Positions 1 to 5,314 of a DNA stretch of 5,505 bases are shown piece by piece (positions within the stretch are counted from its first letter, which is position 1; each line of letters begins with the position of its first letter). The stretch is from Verrucomicrobia bacterium UBA2970 (lineage in GTDB: Bacteria; Verrucomicrobiota; Verrucomicrobiia; Limisphaerales; AAA164-E04): positions 609-6,113 of the forward strand of contig DEAY01000177.1 in the NCBI GenBank assembly GCA_002348345.1, in the 5' to 3' direction. The notes under the pieces were generated by a model. The model saw only the letters and a program-made list of their open reading frames with translations. It was not told the origin of the DNA and made no database searches. The translations under genes and the position numbers were made by a program.

Positions 1-353
1 ACGACGAATGGTATTATCACATGCGTTTTCAGCCCAACATGGAGGGTGTTACGCCCATTCTTTCGGCCCCCCCGCCGCAAAGCACCATGAATCGCGAAGA
101 CGGCCCACACTCGAATAATCCGCACGTTCGCAAAGCCATGGAGGCAGGAGAAATTCAACACGTCGCCTGGGCCTATGAGCGCCCCGGGGACAAGGGCCGT
201 GGCTTTGGCACGACTGGAGCCCACTACCATGGCACATGGAACAGCGATGACTGGCGCACTCTCATCCTCAATGCCATCGCTTGGACTGCTGGGGTCGAGA
301 TACCGAAGAAAGGCGTTCCCTCGAAACCCAATCCCGTGCAGGACGGAAACTGA
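1..353 (+). CDS. ThuA-like domain protein, C-terminal part (5' end outside the window)
   Basis: The reading frame is open from the window edge (first full codon at 3) to the TGA at 351-353, giving about 116 residues of the C-terminus. The sequence DEWYYHMRF, then GVTPIL, HVAWAYERP, GRGFGTTGAHYHGTW and ILNAIAWTAGVEIP follows the C-terminal half of ThuA-like proteins (PF06283). These have a fold related to class I glutamine amidotransferases and are very common in Verrucomicrobiota and Planctomycetota. In rhizobia, ThuA is encoded with ThuB in a pathway that breaks down trehalose-type disaccharides through 3-keto derivatives; the exact reaction of most ThuA-like proteins is unproven. The ATG at 21 is internal to the domain and is not the start. 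A signal peptide cannot be judged because the N-terminus is missing. The next gene starts 34 nt downstream on the same strand, so cotranscription is possible. Family assignment is firm; the substrate is unknown. Confidence 0.88.
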   Translation, partial: DEWYYHMRFQPNMEGVTPILSAPPPQSTMNREDGPHSNNPHVRKAMEAGEIQHVAWAYERPGDKGRGFGTTGAHYHGTWNSDDWRTLILNAIAWTAGVEIPKKGVPSKPNPVQDGN

Positions 354-387
354 GTAAACACGCACCCAAGCACGCCTCTCAACTGCC

Positions 388-1569
388 GTGATCACTTCGA
401 CGCAAAAATCCTTCTGGAGAGATCCTAGAGCCTCGACGAGCCGCAAGGTAGTTTTCCAGTTACATCTCTGGTCCGGACTCTTGTTGGGTGTTTACCTCTT
501 GGTGATCGGGCTCACTGGGAGTGCGATTGTTTTCCGCGGCGAGATCGAAGATGCCATCCATTCCCAGCTTACGCGTGTGTCACCGGGAAAAGAACCCGTT
601 TTGGTGCAACCTCTTCTTGACGCAGCACAGCAACTCGAGCCGGGCGCGAGGTTCCAGACGATCAACTTGCCTGCCCATCCACGCCAATCCCTCTCTATCT
701 GGGGACATGATGCTGAAGGGCATTCGTTCCAAGTCTACTTCAATCCCTGGACTGGGGCCTACATAGGAAGGGCTCTCGCGGACGACAACCTTACCGAGTG
801 GCTGTATGAACTCCATGCAAACCTGCTGGGCGGAGCCACGGGTGAATTCATCAACGGGATTGCCGCCATTCTCTCCTGCGCGCTTCTACTCTCCGGACTA
901 GCCGTGTGGTGGCCAGGCACCGGGCGCATCCTATCGGAAGGACTCGCCTATCGACGTCGGGCCGGATCAAAAAGACGCAACCACGACTTGCACCGACTGA
1001 CCGGCATCGCCAGCGTCGCACTGCTCTTACTCGTCACCATCACGGGGATCTGGTTTGTCTTTCCCGAACCTTTTAGGGCGTTTGCAGAGTTCTCAACTCA
1101 ATCAATCTCTCATAAAGATTCCCCGGTCTCCGATCCCGAAAACCGTCATCTTCCGCGGATCTCGATTGATGACGCGCTACTCGCTGCCAACGCCGTACTG
1201 TCCACTACTGCCGCCAATTGGGTTGGCCTGCCAGCAGATTCATCAGATGTCTTTTCTATCCGTAAACGACTCCCAGGCGAATGGCGCCTGGACGGCATGA
1301 ACTACATCCACATCGATCCGCAGACCGGAGACTTGATTCGGGCAGATTTGCAGGAAGCGAGCACGCCGGCGCAGCGACTTTTACGGACGTTCTTCCCGCT
1401 TCACGCCGGAACGTTCGGAGGGATGACGACCCGCATTCTCTGGGTTGCTCTCGGTCTGACGCCCGGATTACTCATGGTCTCCGGGATCCTAATGTGGTGG
1501 CGCCGGGCCGTGCGTCCGGCTCGAATCCGGAGGCAACGAAAACATCGCACGCCCCTTGCCACCGTATGA
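388..1569 (+). CDS. PepSY-associated transmembrane protein (PiuB/FoxB-like, probable heme-binding inner-membrane reductase)
   Basis: This 393-residue protein has the layout of the PepSY_TM family. Transmembrane segments lie near residues 26-49, 154-177, 205-227 and 350-372. Soluble PepSY-like parts lie near 70-130 (ending YFNPWTGAYIGRA) and 250-320 (ending HIDPQTGDLIRAD). Histidines H26 (LHLWSG), H143 (LHANLLGG), H202 (LHRLTG) and H339 (PLHAGTFGG) sit at helix edges, where family members such as FoxB bind b-type heme. Known relatives are iron-regulated membrane proteins that reduce ferric siderophores or move electrons across the inner membrane. The start is GTG at 388: an in-frame TAA at 355-357 lies just upstream, no earlier usable start exists, and there is no in-frame ATG before residue 300. 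No Shine-Dalgarno sequence is visible. No TonB receptor or Fur box is seen in the window, so the iron role is inferred from family only. The C-terminus is very basic (RRAVRPARIRRQRKHR), consistent with a cytoplasmic tail. Confidence 0.88.
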   Translation: MITSTQKSFWRDPRASTSRKVVFQLHLWSGLLLGVYLLVIGLTGSAIVFRGEIEDAIHSQLTRVSPGKEPVLVQPLLDAAQQLEPGARFQTINLPAHPRQSLSIWGHDAEGHSFQVYFNPWTGAYIGRALADDNLTEWLYELHANLLGGATGEFINGIAAILSCALLLSGLAVWWPGTGRILSEGLAYRRRAGSKRRNHDLHRLTGIASVALLLLVTITGIWFVFPEPFRAFAEFSTQSISHKDSPVSDPENRHLPRISIDDALLAANAVLSTTAANWVGLPADSSDVFSIRKRLPGEWRLDGMNYIHIDPQTGDLIRADLQEASTPAQRLLRTFFPLHAGTFGGMTTRILWVALGLTPGLLMVSGILMWWRRAVRPARIRRQRKHRTPLATV

Positions 1570-1876
1570 ACGATACAACTGATAAGACACTTGGACCCCG
1601 GGAACTCTCGCTCCTTGCGCCCAGGAGGCGCTCAGGTAGCAATTTTGTGGGATTTCTCCGCCTCTGGTGTCAACAACCGTAGTAACCGAAATCCGCTTGA
1701 CCGCCCTTCCCTACAAAACCTACGTTTTCTTACCGCTGAAAACAAACCTCCAATCGCAATGCAACCCATCATATTTGATGGCCATAGCGATAAGCAAAAC
1801 AATCGCTCCGCGAAGATTAGAGACAACAACACGCCCGCTAAAATCAATCGACTGAACCTATTGAACCCGATTCACA
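1570..1876 (+). other. Non-coding stretch between the PepSY gene and the DUF1080 gene
   Basis: This 307-nt stretch contains no reading frame that looks like protein; the frames that cross it are low-complexity, basic and overlap real genes. It probably carries the promoter and 5' leader of the DUF1080 gene. A small GC hairpin, GCGCC (1617-1621) with GGCGC (1627-1631), lies about 50 nt after the PepSY stop, but only a short TTTT at 1643-1646 follows, so it is a poor terminator. Around 1715-1743, GTTTTC can pair either with an upstream AAAAC or a downstream GAAAAC. No riboswitch or tRNA was recognised. Confidence 0.5.
1697..1726 (+). promoter_or_regulatory. Weak sigma70-like promoter candidate upstream of the DUF1080 gene
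   Basis: TTGACC (1697-1702) and TACGTT (1721-1726) are separated by 18 nt, matching the -35 consensus at 5 of 6 and the -10 consensus at 3 of 6 positions. A second candidate is TTGATG (1775-1780) with AACAAT (1798-1803), spaced 17 nt. Both are weak and were found by eye only. The location, in the single large gap before the secreted DUF1080 protein, is the main reason to list them. Confidence 0.2.
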
Positions 1877-3139
1877 ATGAAGACTGCACTCGCCACTATT
1901 ATCGCTTCAGGGCTCCGCAAATCATTCTTGCTGACTATGCTGGCAAGTCTAGCCATACCCAATGGGCACAACGCGCGTGCGGCCGATGCGGCAGGAGCTC
2001 CCCCAGGGTTCGTCAGTCTCTTCAATGGCAAAGACTTAACGGGTTGGTCCCAAAGAAACGGAACCGCTACTTACCGAGTTGAAGCGGGAACCATCGTCGG
2101 AAAGACTTCCGACGGCAGCCCGAATTCGTTCCTCTGCTCCAATCAGCTCTACGGCAATTTCGAGTTGAAGTTGGAAGTCAAGGTAGACTCTCGCCTCAAT
2201 TCCGGCATTCAGATTCGTTCGCAGTCGGTCGGCGACACCCCGGGAGGTCGAGTCAACGGCCCGCAGGTTGAGATCTCCACGGATGGGTTCGCCGGTTACG
2301 TCTACGGTGAAGCCGCTGGCGGATGGATGACTCCGGACAGCGACCGGAAAGCCCACCAGAACTTTCGTGAGAATCAATGGAATACCTACCACATCGTGGC
2401 GTTCGACGACCTCATTCAGGTATGGTTAAACGGAGAGCAAATCTCAAACCTCCGCCATGAAGAACGATTCCAATCACACTCAAAAGGATTCATCGGATTA
2501 CAAGTCCATGGAATTGGCCGCGGCCAAGGCCCCTACGAAGTACGCTGGCGCAATATCCAACTCCGAGATCTGTCAGAGTTTAAAGAAGTCTACAACGGGA
2601 AAAGTCTCGATGGTTGGAAGACTACTGGAAATTGGCTACCCCAGGATGACGGCTCGCTCTTGATCCATCCACGGGAGGGTGAAAAAGGGTGGAAACGCTA
2701 TGATGATTACATCTGGTTGAAGAGGACCTACAAGAACTTCGTTCTAGATGTAGAGTACGTCTATCCCCCTGGTGGAAACAGCGGTATCTTTTTCCGAGTG
2801 GGCGATTTGTCAGATCCTGTCACCTCCGGCATCGAGGCACAGATCCTGGACTCTTCCCAAAAGAAAGGAGCGATGGGACACCACGATCATGGTGGGATTA
2901 TCCGCACAGTCGGCGCTTCCGAAAACATGTCACGCCTACCGCACCAATGGAATCGAATGGTAGTCACCTGCGTAGATTCCCATCTGGAACTCGAGCTCAA
3001 TGGGAAGCAGATCATCGACATGGATCTCAACGAAGGAGCCATGAAAGACCGCCCGCTTGAAGGATATGTCGGTTTGCAAGATCACGGCGTTCCCAACAAC
3101 CTGAAGTTTCGGAACATCCGGATTCGCGAACTGAATTAG
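1877..3139 (+). CDS. Secreted protein with two tandem DUF1080 (3-keto-disaccharide hydrolase) domains
   Basis: This 420-residue protein begins with a likely Sec signal peptide: basic residues R14 and K15, a hydrophobic core about 16-27, and a probable cleavage after ARA (residue 35). Two copies of the DUF1080 domain (PF06439, a concanavalin-like beta-sandwich) follow. Copy 1 spans about 45-232 and copy 2 about 235-419. Matching landmarks are LFNGKDLTGW (48-57) and VYNGKSLDGW (238-247), NSGIQIR and NSGIFFR, NQWNTYHIV (167-174 region) and HQWNRMVV (356-363), GFIGLQVHG (204-212) and GYVGLQDHG (396-404), and RNIQLRDL and RNIRIREL at the domain ends. The family is annotated as hydrolysing 3-keto-glycosides, and many members are periplasmic or surface proteins of polysaccharide degraders. 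The active residues are not certain from sequence. ATG at 1877 is preferred because it gives a complete signal peptide; no Shine-Dalgarno sequence is seen. Its function here in 3-keto-sugar use is inferred from family and the nearby ThuA-like gene. Confidence 0.92.
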   Translation: MKTALATIIASGLRKSFLLTMLASLAIPNGHNARAADAAGAPPGFVSLFNGKDLTGWSQRNGTATYRVEAGTIVGKTSDGSPNSFLCSNQLYGNFELKLEVKVDSRLNSGIQIRSQSVGDTPGGRVNGPQVEISTDGFAGYVYGEAAGGWMTPDSDRKAHQNFRENQWNTYHIVAFDDLIQVWLNGEQISNLRHEERFQSHSKGFIGLQVHGIGRGQGPYEVRWRNIQLRDLSEFKEVYNGKSLDGWKTTGNWLPQDDGSLLIHPREGEKGWKRYDDYIWLKRTYKNFVLDVEYVYPPGGNSGIFFRVGDLSDPVTSGIEAQILDSSQKKGAMGHHDHGGIIRTVGASENMSRLPHQWNRMVVTCVDSHLELELNGKQIIDMDLNEGAMKDRPLEGYVGLQDHGVPNNLKFRNIRIRELN

Positions 3140-3259
3140 CAAGAATCCGAGGGAACGACCGCCCACAAGGCTATGGACTAAATCCAGTTAGATTGGCATT
3201 AGAAGTCAACGGGTCCCACCAATTTGATAGCGGTCGCCCCGATTGCAATTAGACAAGAA

Positions 3260-3745
3260 ATGATTGAGTTCGCAGATCGCACATCCGTTCAACAGGTTGA
3301 AGAGAGTAACGACTTGGCACCCAAGTTTGATGCAAACGGGGTAATCCCCTGTGTTACAATGCATCACGAGAGTCGGGAAGTGCTTATGTTCGCCTTTATG
3401 AATGAAAAGGCCCTCAAGCTCACGATCACAACTGGACTCGCCCACTACTGGTCGCGCTCCCGCAAGAAACTTTGGAAAAAGGGCGAAAGTTCCGGAATGT
3501 TCCAAAAGATCGAACGTATGCTCATCGATGACGACCAGGATTGTATTGTTATCGATGTGTCTCTCACGGGACCCAAGGCTGGAGGCGAAGAAGCGTCGTG
3601 CCATGTCGGCTACCGAAGCTGCTTCTATCGGGAAGTGCCCGTCGGTGAAGGCGATACCAAGCGGAAGCTAAAGTTCATCGAGAACGAAAAGGCTTTCGAT
3701 CCGAAAGCGGTCTATGGCGACGCACCAAATCCGACGCAGCTCTAA
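3260..3745 (+). CDS. hisI: Phosphoribosyl-AMP cyclohydrolase
   Basis: HisI opens the purine ring of phosphoribosyl-AMP in the third step of histidine biosynthesis, in the cytoplasm. The protein carries the core of the family: PKFDANGVIPCV, EVLMFAFMNEKAL, AHYWSRSRKKLWKKGESSG, the metal-binding aspartates in IDDDQDC (D-x-D-x-D), and ASCHVGYRSCFYR with the paired zinc cysteines seven residues apart. A further cysteine follows the last aspartate. The stretch GPKAGGEEA before the CHVG motif is a few residues longer than in compact family members. No HisE (pyrophosphohydrolase) domain is fused, so this is the single-function form; the tail after the core is about 35 residues. I choose ATG at 3260 (161 residues) because similar proteins begin shortly before the PKFD motif; a TTG at 3224 would add 12 residues. 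The queD gene follows after 17 nt, suggesting one transcript. No other his genes are in the window. Confidence 0.93.
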   Translation: MIEFADRTSVQQVEESNDLAPKFDANGVIPCVTMHHESREVLMFAFMNEKALKLTITTGLAHYWSRSRKKLWKKGESSGMFQKIERMLIDDDQDCIVIDVSLTGPKAGGEEASCHVGYRSCFYREVPVGEGDTKRKLKFIENEKAFDPKAVYGDAPNPTQL

Positions 3746-3762
3746 TCGAGGCCGCCTTTCTA

Positions 3763-4134
3763 ATGATGATCGTTTTCAAGCGCTTCTCCTTTGACGCCGC
3801 TCATCGGCTACCTTGCCTCGGGGAGGATCACCGCTGCAATCGCATCCATGGGCACACGTTCCATCTGGAGGTGCGTTGTGCCGGAGCGATCAATCCAGAG
3901 ACCGGGATGGTCGTGACTTACGAAGCCATCAAGGCTACGGTTGGGCCGTTGCTAGACGAGCTGGACCATCACTATCTCAACGATCTTCCAGGTTTGGAGC
4001 TGCCCACCACCGAGAATCTGGCACATCACCTGTGGGTCAGAATCAAACCCAAACTACCAACACTCTCAGAAATCGTCCTCCAGGAAACGGCCACGGCTGG
4101 TGTCATTTATCGCGGGCCAGAGAACAGTTCTTAG
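3763..4134 (+). CDS. queD: 6-carboxy-5,6,7,8-tetrahydropterin synthase (queuosine pathway)
   Basis: QueD converts 7,8-dihydroneopterin triphosphate to 6-carboxytetrahydropterin, the second step from GTP towards the tRNA base queuosine. The 123-residue protein is full length for the family (E. coli QueD is about 120) and very like it: FDAAHRLP, CNRIHGHTF, LDHHYLNDLPGLE, PTTENLA and QETATAGVIYRG. Zinc ligands are H14, H29 and H31; C25 in the C-x3-HGH motif is the catalytic cysteine; D68 and H69 complete the catalytic set; E108 is the expected pterin-binding glutamate. The C-x3-HGH spacing is shared by QueD and eukaryote-type 6-pyruvoyl-tetrahydropterin synthases, but the LDHHYLND and TAGVIYRG blocks favour QueD. 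Two consecutive ATG codons (3763 and 3766) are possible starts. It lies 17 nt after hisI and probably shares its transcript. No queC, queE or queF is in the window. Confidence 0.93.
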   Translation: MMIVFKRFSFDAAHRLPCLGEDHRCNRIHGHTFHLEVRCAGAINPETGMVVTYEAIKATVGPLLDELDHHYLNDLPGLELPTTENLAHHLWVRIKPKLPTLSEIVLQETATAGVIYRGPENSS

Positions 4135-4145
4135 GTCGAATCTGC

Positions 4146-4172
4146 ACTCAGCGACGGCCGCTCAGTCGTTTT
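4146..4172 (+). terminator. Possible intrinsic terminator after queD
   Basis: ACTCAGCG (4146-4153) pairs with CGCTCAGT (4159-4166) around a 5-nt loop, with a single C-C mismatch in the stem, giving four inner and three outer pairs. CGTTTT follows at 4167-4172. It starts 11 nt after the queD stop codon, the right place to end a hisI-queD transcript. The stem is interrupted and the T-run is short, so this is moderate to weak. Confidence 0.35.
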
Positions 4173-4630
4173 GACTCAAGCCGACATCTTCAGGCATGCG
4201 CCTCCCAGTTTCACAGAGCATAAGAAAACGGAGTCAGAACGAGCTCTTATTCATGTATTGACGACACTCGGCCTGCAAATGACGATGGTTCCTTAACTTG
4301 AACTTCAAGTGCTAGGAAATGATCGAACAGCACCTCGATCGGACCTTGCCGAGAGCCCCCCAATTCGCAACAACTAAGTCGCCCCCGTCGTCGTCACAGA
4401 GTCACCAGGATTCAGCATCAAATGGCATTCAAAATTAGCTCTTCCTCGACAATGCCACACTAGCTCTCCACTTGATTCGAGACCCAGCGATTCTCAAAGC
4501 CAGCGATTTGAGCGACCGAATCCGCTCGACGAAAGAAGAGCAAAATCACAAAACGAACCCCAAATCGAACCCGCCAAAACTTCGTCCCGAGACAATCTCT
4601 AATCCCATCCTTTTCACCAGGGCAGCGAAG

Positions 4631-4652
4631 GGCAGGAGAATCTGCCGTTTTC
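4631..4652 (+). terminator. Terminator-like hairpin within the long non-coding stretch
   Basis: GGCAG (4631-4635) pairs with CTGCC (4642-4646); an inner G-T wobble closes a 4-nt AGAA loop. GTTTTC follows directly at 4647-4652. The shape fits a small Rho-independent terminator for + strand transcription, yet no recognised gene lies directly upstream. It might end a read-through transcript from queD or an unknown small RNA. The stem is short, so chance is quite possible. Confidence 0.25.
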
Positions 4653-4706
4653 TCCGATCCGGGAACACCTTAAGACTCATTCTTGGTTTAGAGCCCATTC
4701 ACTCTC

Positions 4707-4746
4707 TCAATTTTAAAGTGAGAATAGATTCTCACTTTAAAATTGA
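4707..4746. repeat. 40-bp perfect palindrome (19-bp arms, 2-nt centre)
   Basis: The left arm TCAATTTTAAAGTGAGAAT (4707-4725) is the exact reverse complement of the right arm (4728-4746), separated only by AG. The arms are AT-rich compared with the surrounding sequence. CTC occurs on both sides immediately outside the arms (4704-4706 and 4747-4749), which might be a short target duplication or chance. There is no T-run after it, so it does not look like a standard terminator. It could be a dimeric-protein operator, a bidirectional transcription block, an extragenic repeat element, or the remnant of a small mobile element. Whether other copies exist in the genome cannot be seen here. Confidence 0.9.
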
Positions 4747-5040
4747 CTCCCTAGCACTGGCTGTCGATATTCGTTCATCGGCTCTTTGGGAGTCCCACCA
4801 ACGGCTCCAAAACCAACCTAAATACCGGGAGATCAGGTCTTGAAACCAGCCCTAACTGCAAGAGCCCCTCGACTCAGGGCAGGCAACCACTCGTCTGAGG
4901 GTCACGAGTTGGATCGATTCTCCTTCAACTTCCACCACCCTACTCCCACGGATGATCTATATGGCCGAGCACCGTGCGGCAAAAACCAAAACAATCGCTT
5001 GAGAGCAAAATACCGGTAGTGGACGATCAGCCTGAATTCT

Positions 5041-5271
5041 ATGGACCACGCAAACTCATCTGGGTTCCCAACAAGCTACGAGGAATTCTGTTATCTCATT
5101 ACAAAGCGCTGCGGCACGGCGCTTACCCGAACCTATTGTGCCGAGCGTGTCGCAGCATTGCAGGACGACAACAACCCAACGACGAAGGAATTCGCGAACA
5201 TGTATGGCGAACAGCACCGAAACCAGATCATCGATTGGTATGAACAGGCCGGAGATACCGCGTCCGACTGA
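5041..5271 (+). CDS. Small hypothetical protein (76 residues, three cysteines) upstream of the RibD-like gene
   Basis: I do not recognise a family. The frame starts at ATG 5041, 21 nt after an in-frame TAG (5017-5019), and ends at TGA 5269-5271. It looks genuine: the codons favour G or C at the third position, and the amino-acid mix is balanced, with aromatic and acidic residues and an acidic end (YEQAGDTASD). Cysteines are at 17, 24 and 33, too widely spaced for a standard zinc knuckle but possibly a metal or redox site. The middle and C-terminal parts (SYEEFCYLITKR, AERVAALQ, TTKEFANMYGEQH, NQIIDWYEQ) suggest a helical bundle. There is no signal peptide or membrane segment, so it should be cytoplasmic. 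A competing + frame (4974-5243) overlaps it but has a less protein-like composition. It lies 43 nt before the RibD-like gene and may share its transcript. No Shine-Dalgarno sequence is visible. Confidence 0.6.
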   Translation: MDHANSSGFPTSYEEFCYLITKRCGTALTRTYCAERVAALQDDNNPTTKEFANMYGEQHRNQIIDWYEQAGDTASD

Positions 5272-5314
5272 GAAGGTAAGATCGAAAATCGGATCTGAAT
5301 CTAATCGTCGCTAA

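Larger units (their letters stand above)
4135..5040 (+). other. Long (about 906 nt) stretch with no convincing gene
   Basis: No frame on either strand reads like a conserved protein. The longest, 4472-4843 on the + strand from a TTG, is rich in Arg, Ser, Asn and Pro, matches nothing I recognise and reads straight through a long palindrome, so it is treated as chance. The stretch does hold structured pieces: the terminator-like hairpin after queD, an odd-symmetric 15-bp palindrome ACTTGAACTTCAAGT (4296-4310), a hairpin CTCAAA/TTTGAG (4493-4498, 4507-4512) inside a repeated CCAGCGATT (4484-4492 and 4500-4508), a terminator-like hairpin at 4631-4651, the 40-bp palindrome at 4707-4746, and overlapping stems near 4866-4909 including ACTCGT/ACGAGT (4889-4894, 4904-4909). 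A weak TTGACG at 4258-4263 lacks a good -10 partner. No tRNA, rRNA, tmRNA, SRP RNA or riboswitch consensus was found. It could be plain spacer, a decayed gene, or hold a small RNA. Confidence 0.5.

Noticed and set aside
1617..1646. Intrinsic terminator after the PepSY gene
   Set aside because: Only a 5-bp stem (GCGCC/GGCGC), with the T-run 11 nt away, too far to act as a standard terminator.
1591..2082. 163-residue + strand frame spanning the gap and the start of the DUF1080 gene
   Set aside because: Overlaps the well-supported DUF1080 gene in another frame, and its composition is basic and unlike a folded protein.
3206..3604. 132-residue - strand frame opposite hisI
   Set aside because: It is the antisense shadow of a clear HisI protein and has no recognisable domain.
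4707..4746. Fur box reading of the palindrome core
   Set aside because: The half-sites are separated by 2 nt and do not match GATAAT-type hexamers; there is also no iron gene directly beside it.
4472..4843. 123-residue + strand frame from a TTG start
   Set aside because: Arg/Ser/Asn/Pro-rich with no motif, no ribosome binding site, and it reads through the 40-bp palindrome; most likely a chance open frame.
4861..4920. Possible tRNA-like or structured RNA segment
   Set aside because: There are overlapping stems, but no TTCGA-type T-loop with correct stems, no anticodon arm and no acceptor stem could be built.
4974..5243. 89-residue + strand frame overlapping the small 76-residue gene
   Set aside because: Codon use and residue mix are less protein-like than the frame starting at 5041; only one can be the main gene here.
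5272..5314. FMN riboswitch before the RibD-like gene
   Set aside because: The 43-nt gap is far too short and lacks the conserved RFN element sequences; only a small bulged hairpin is present.
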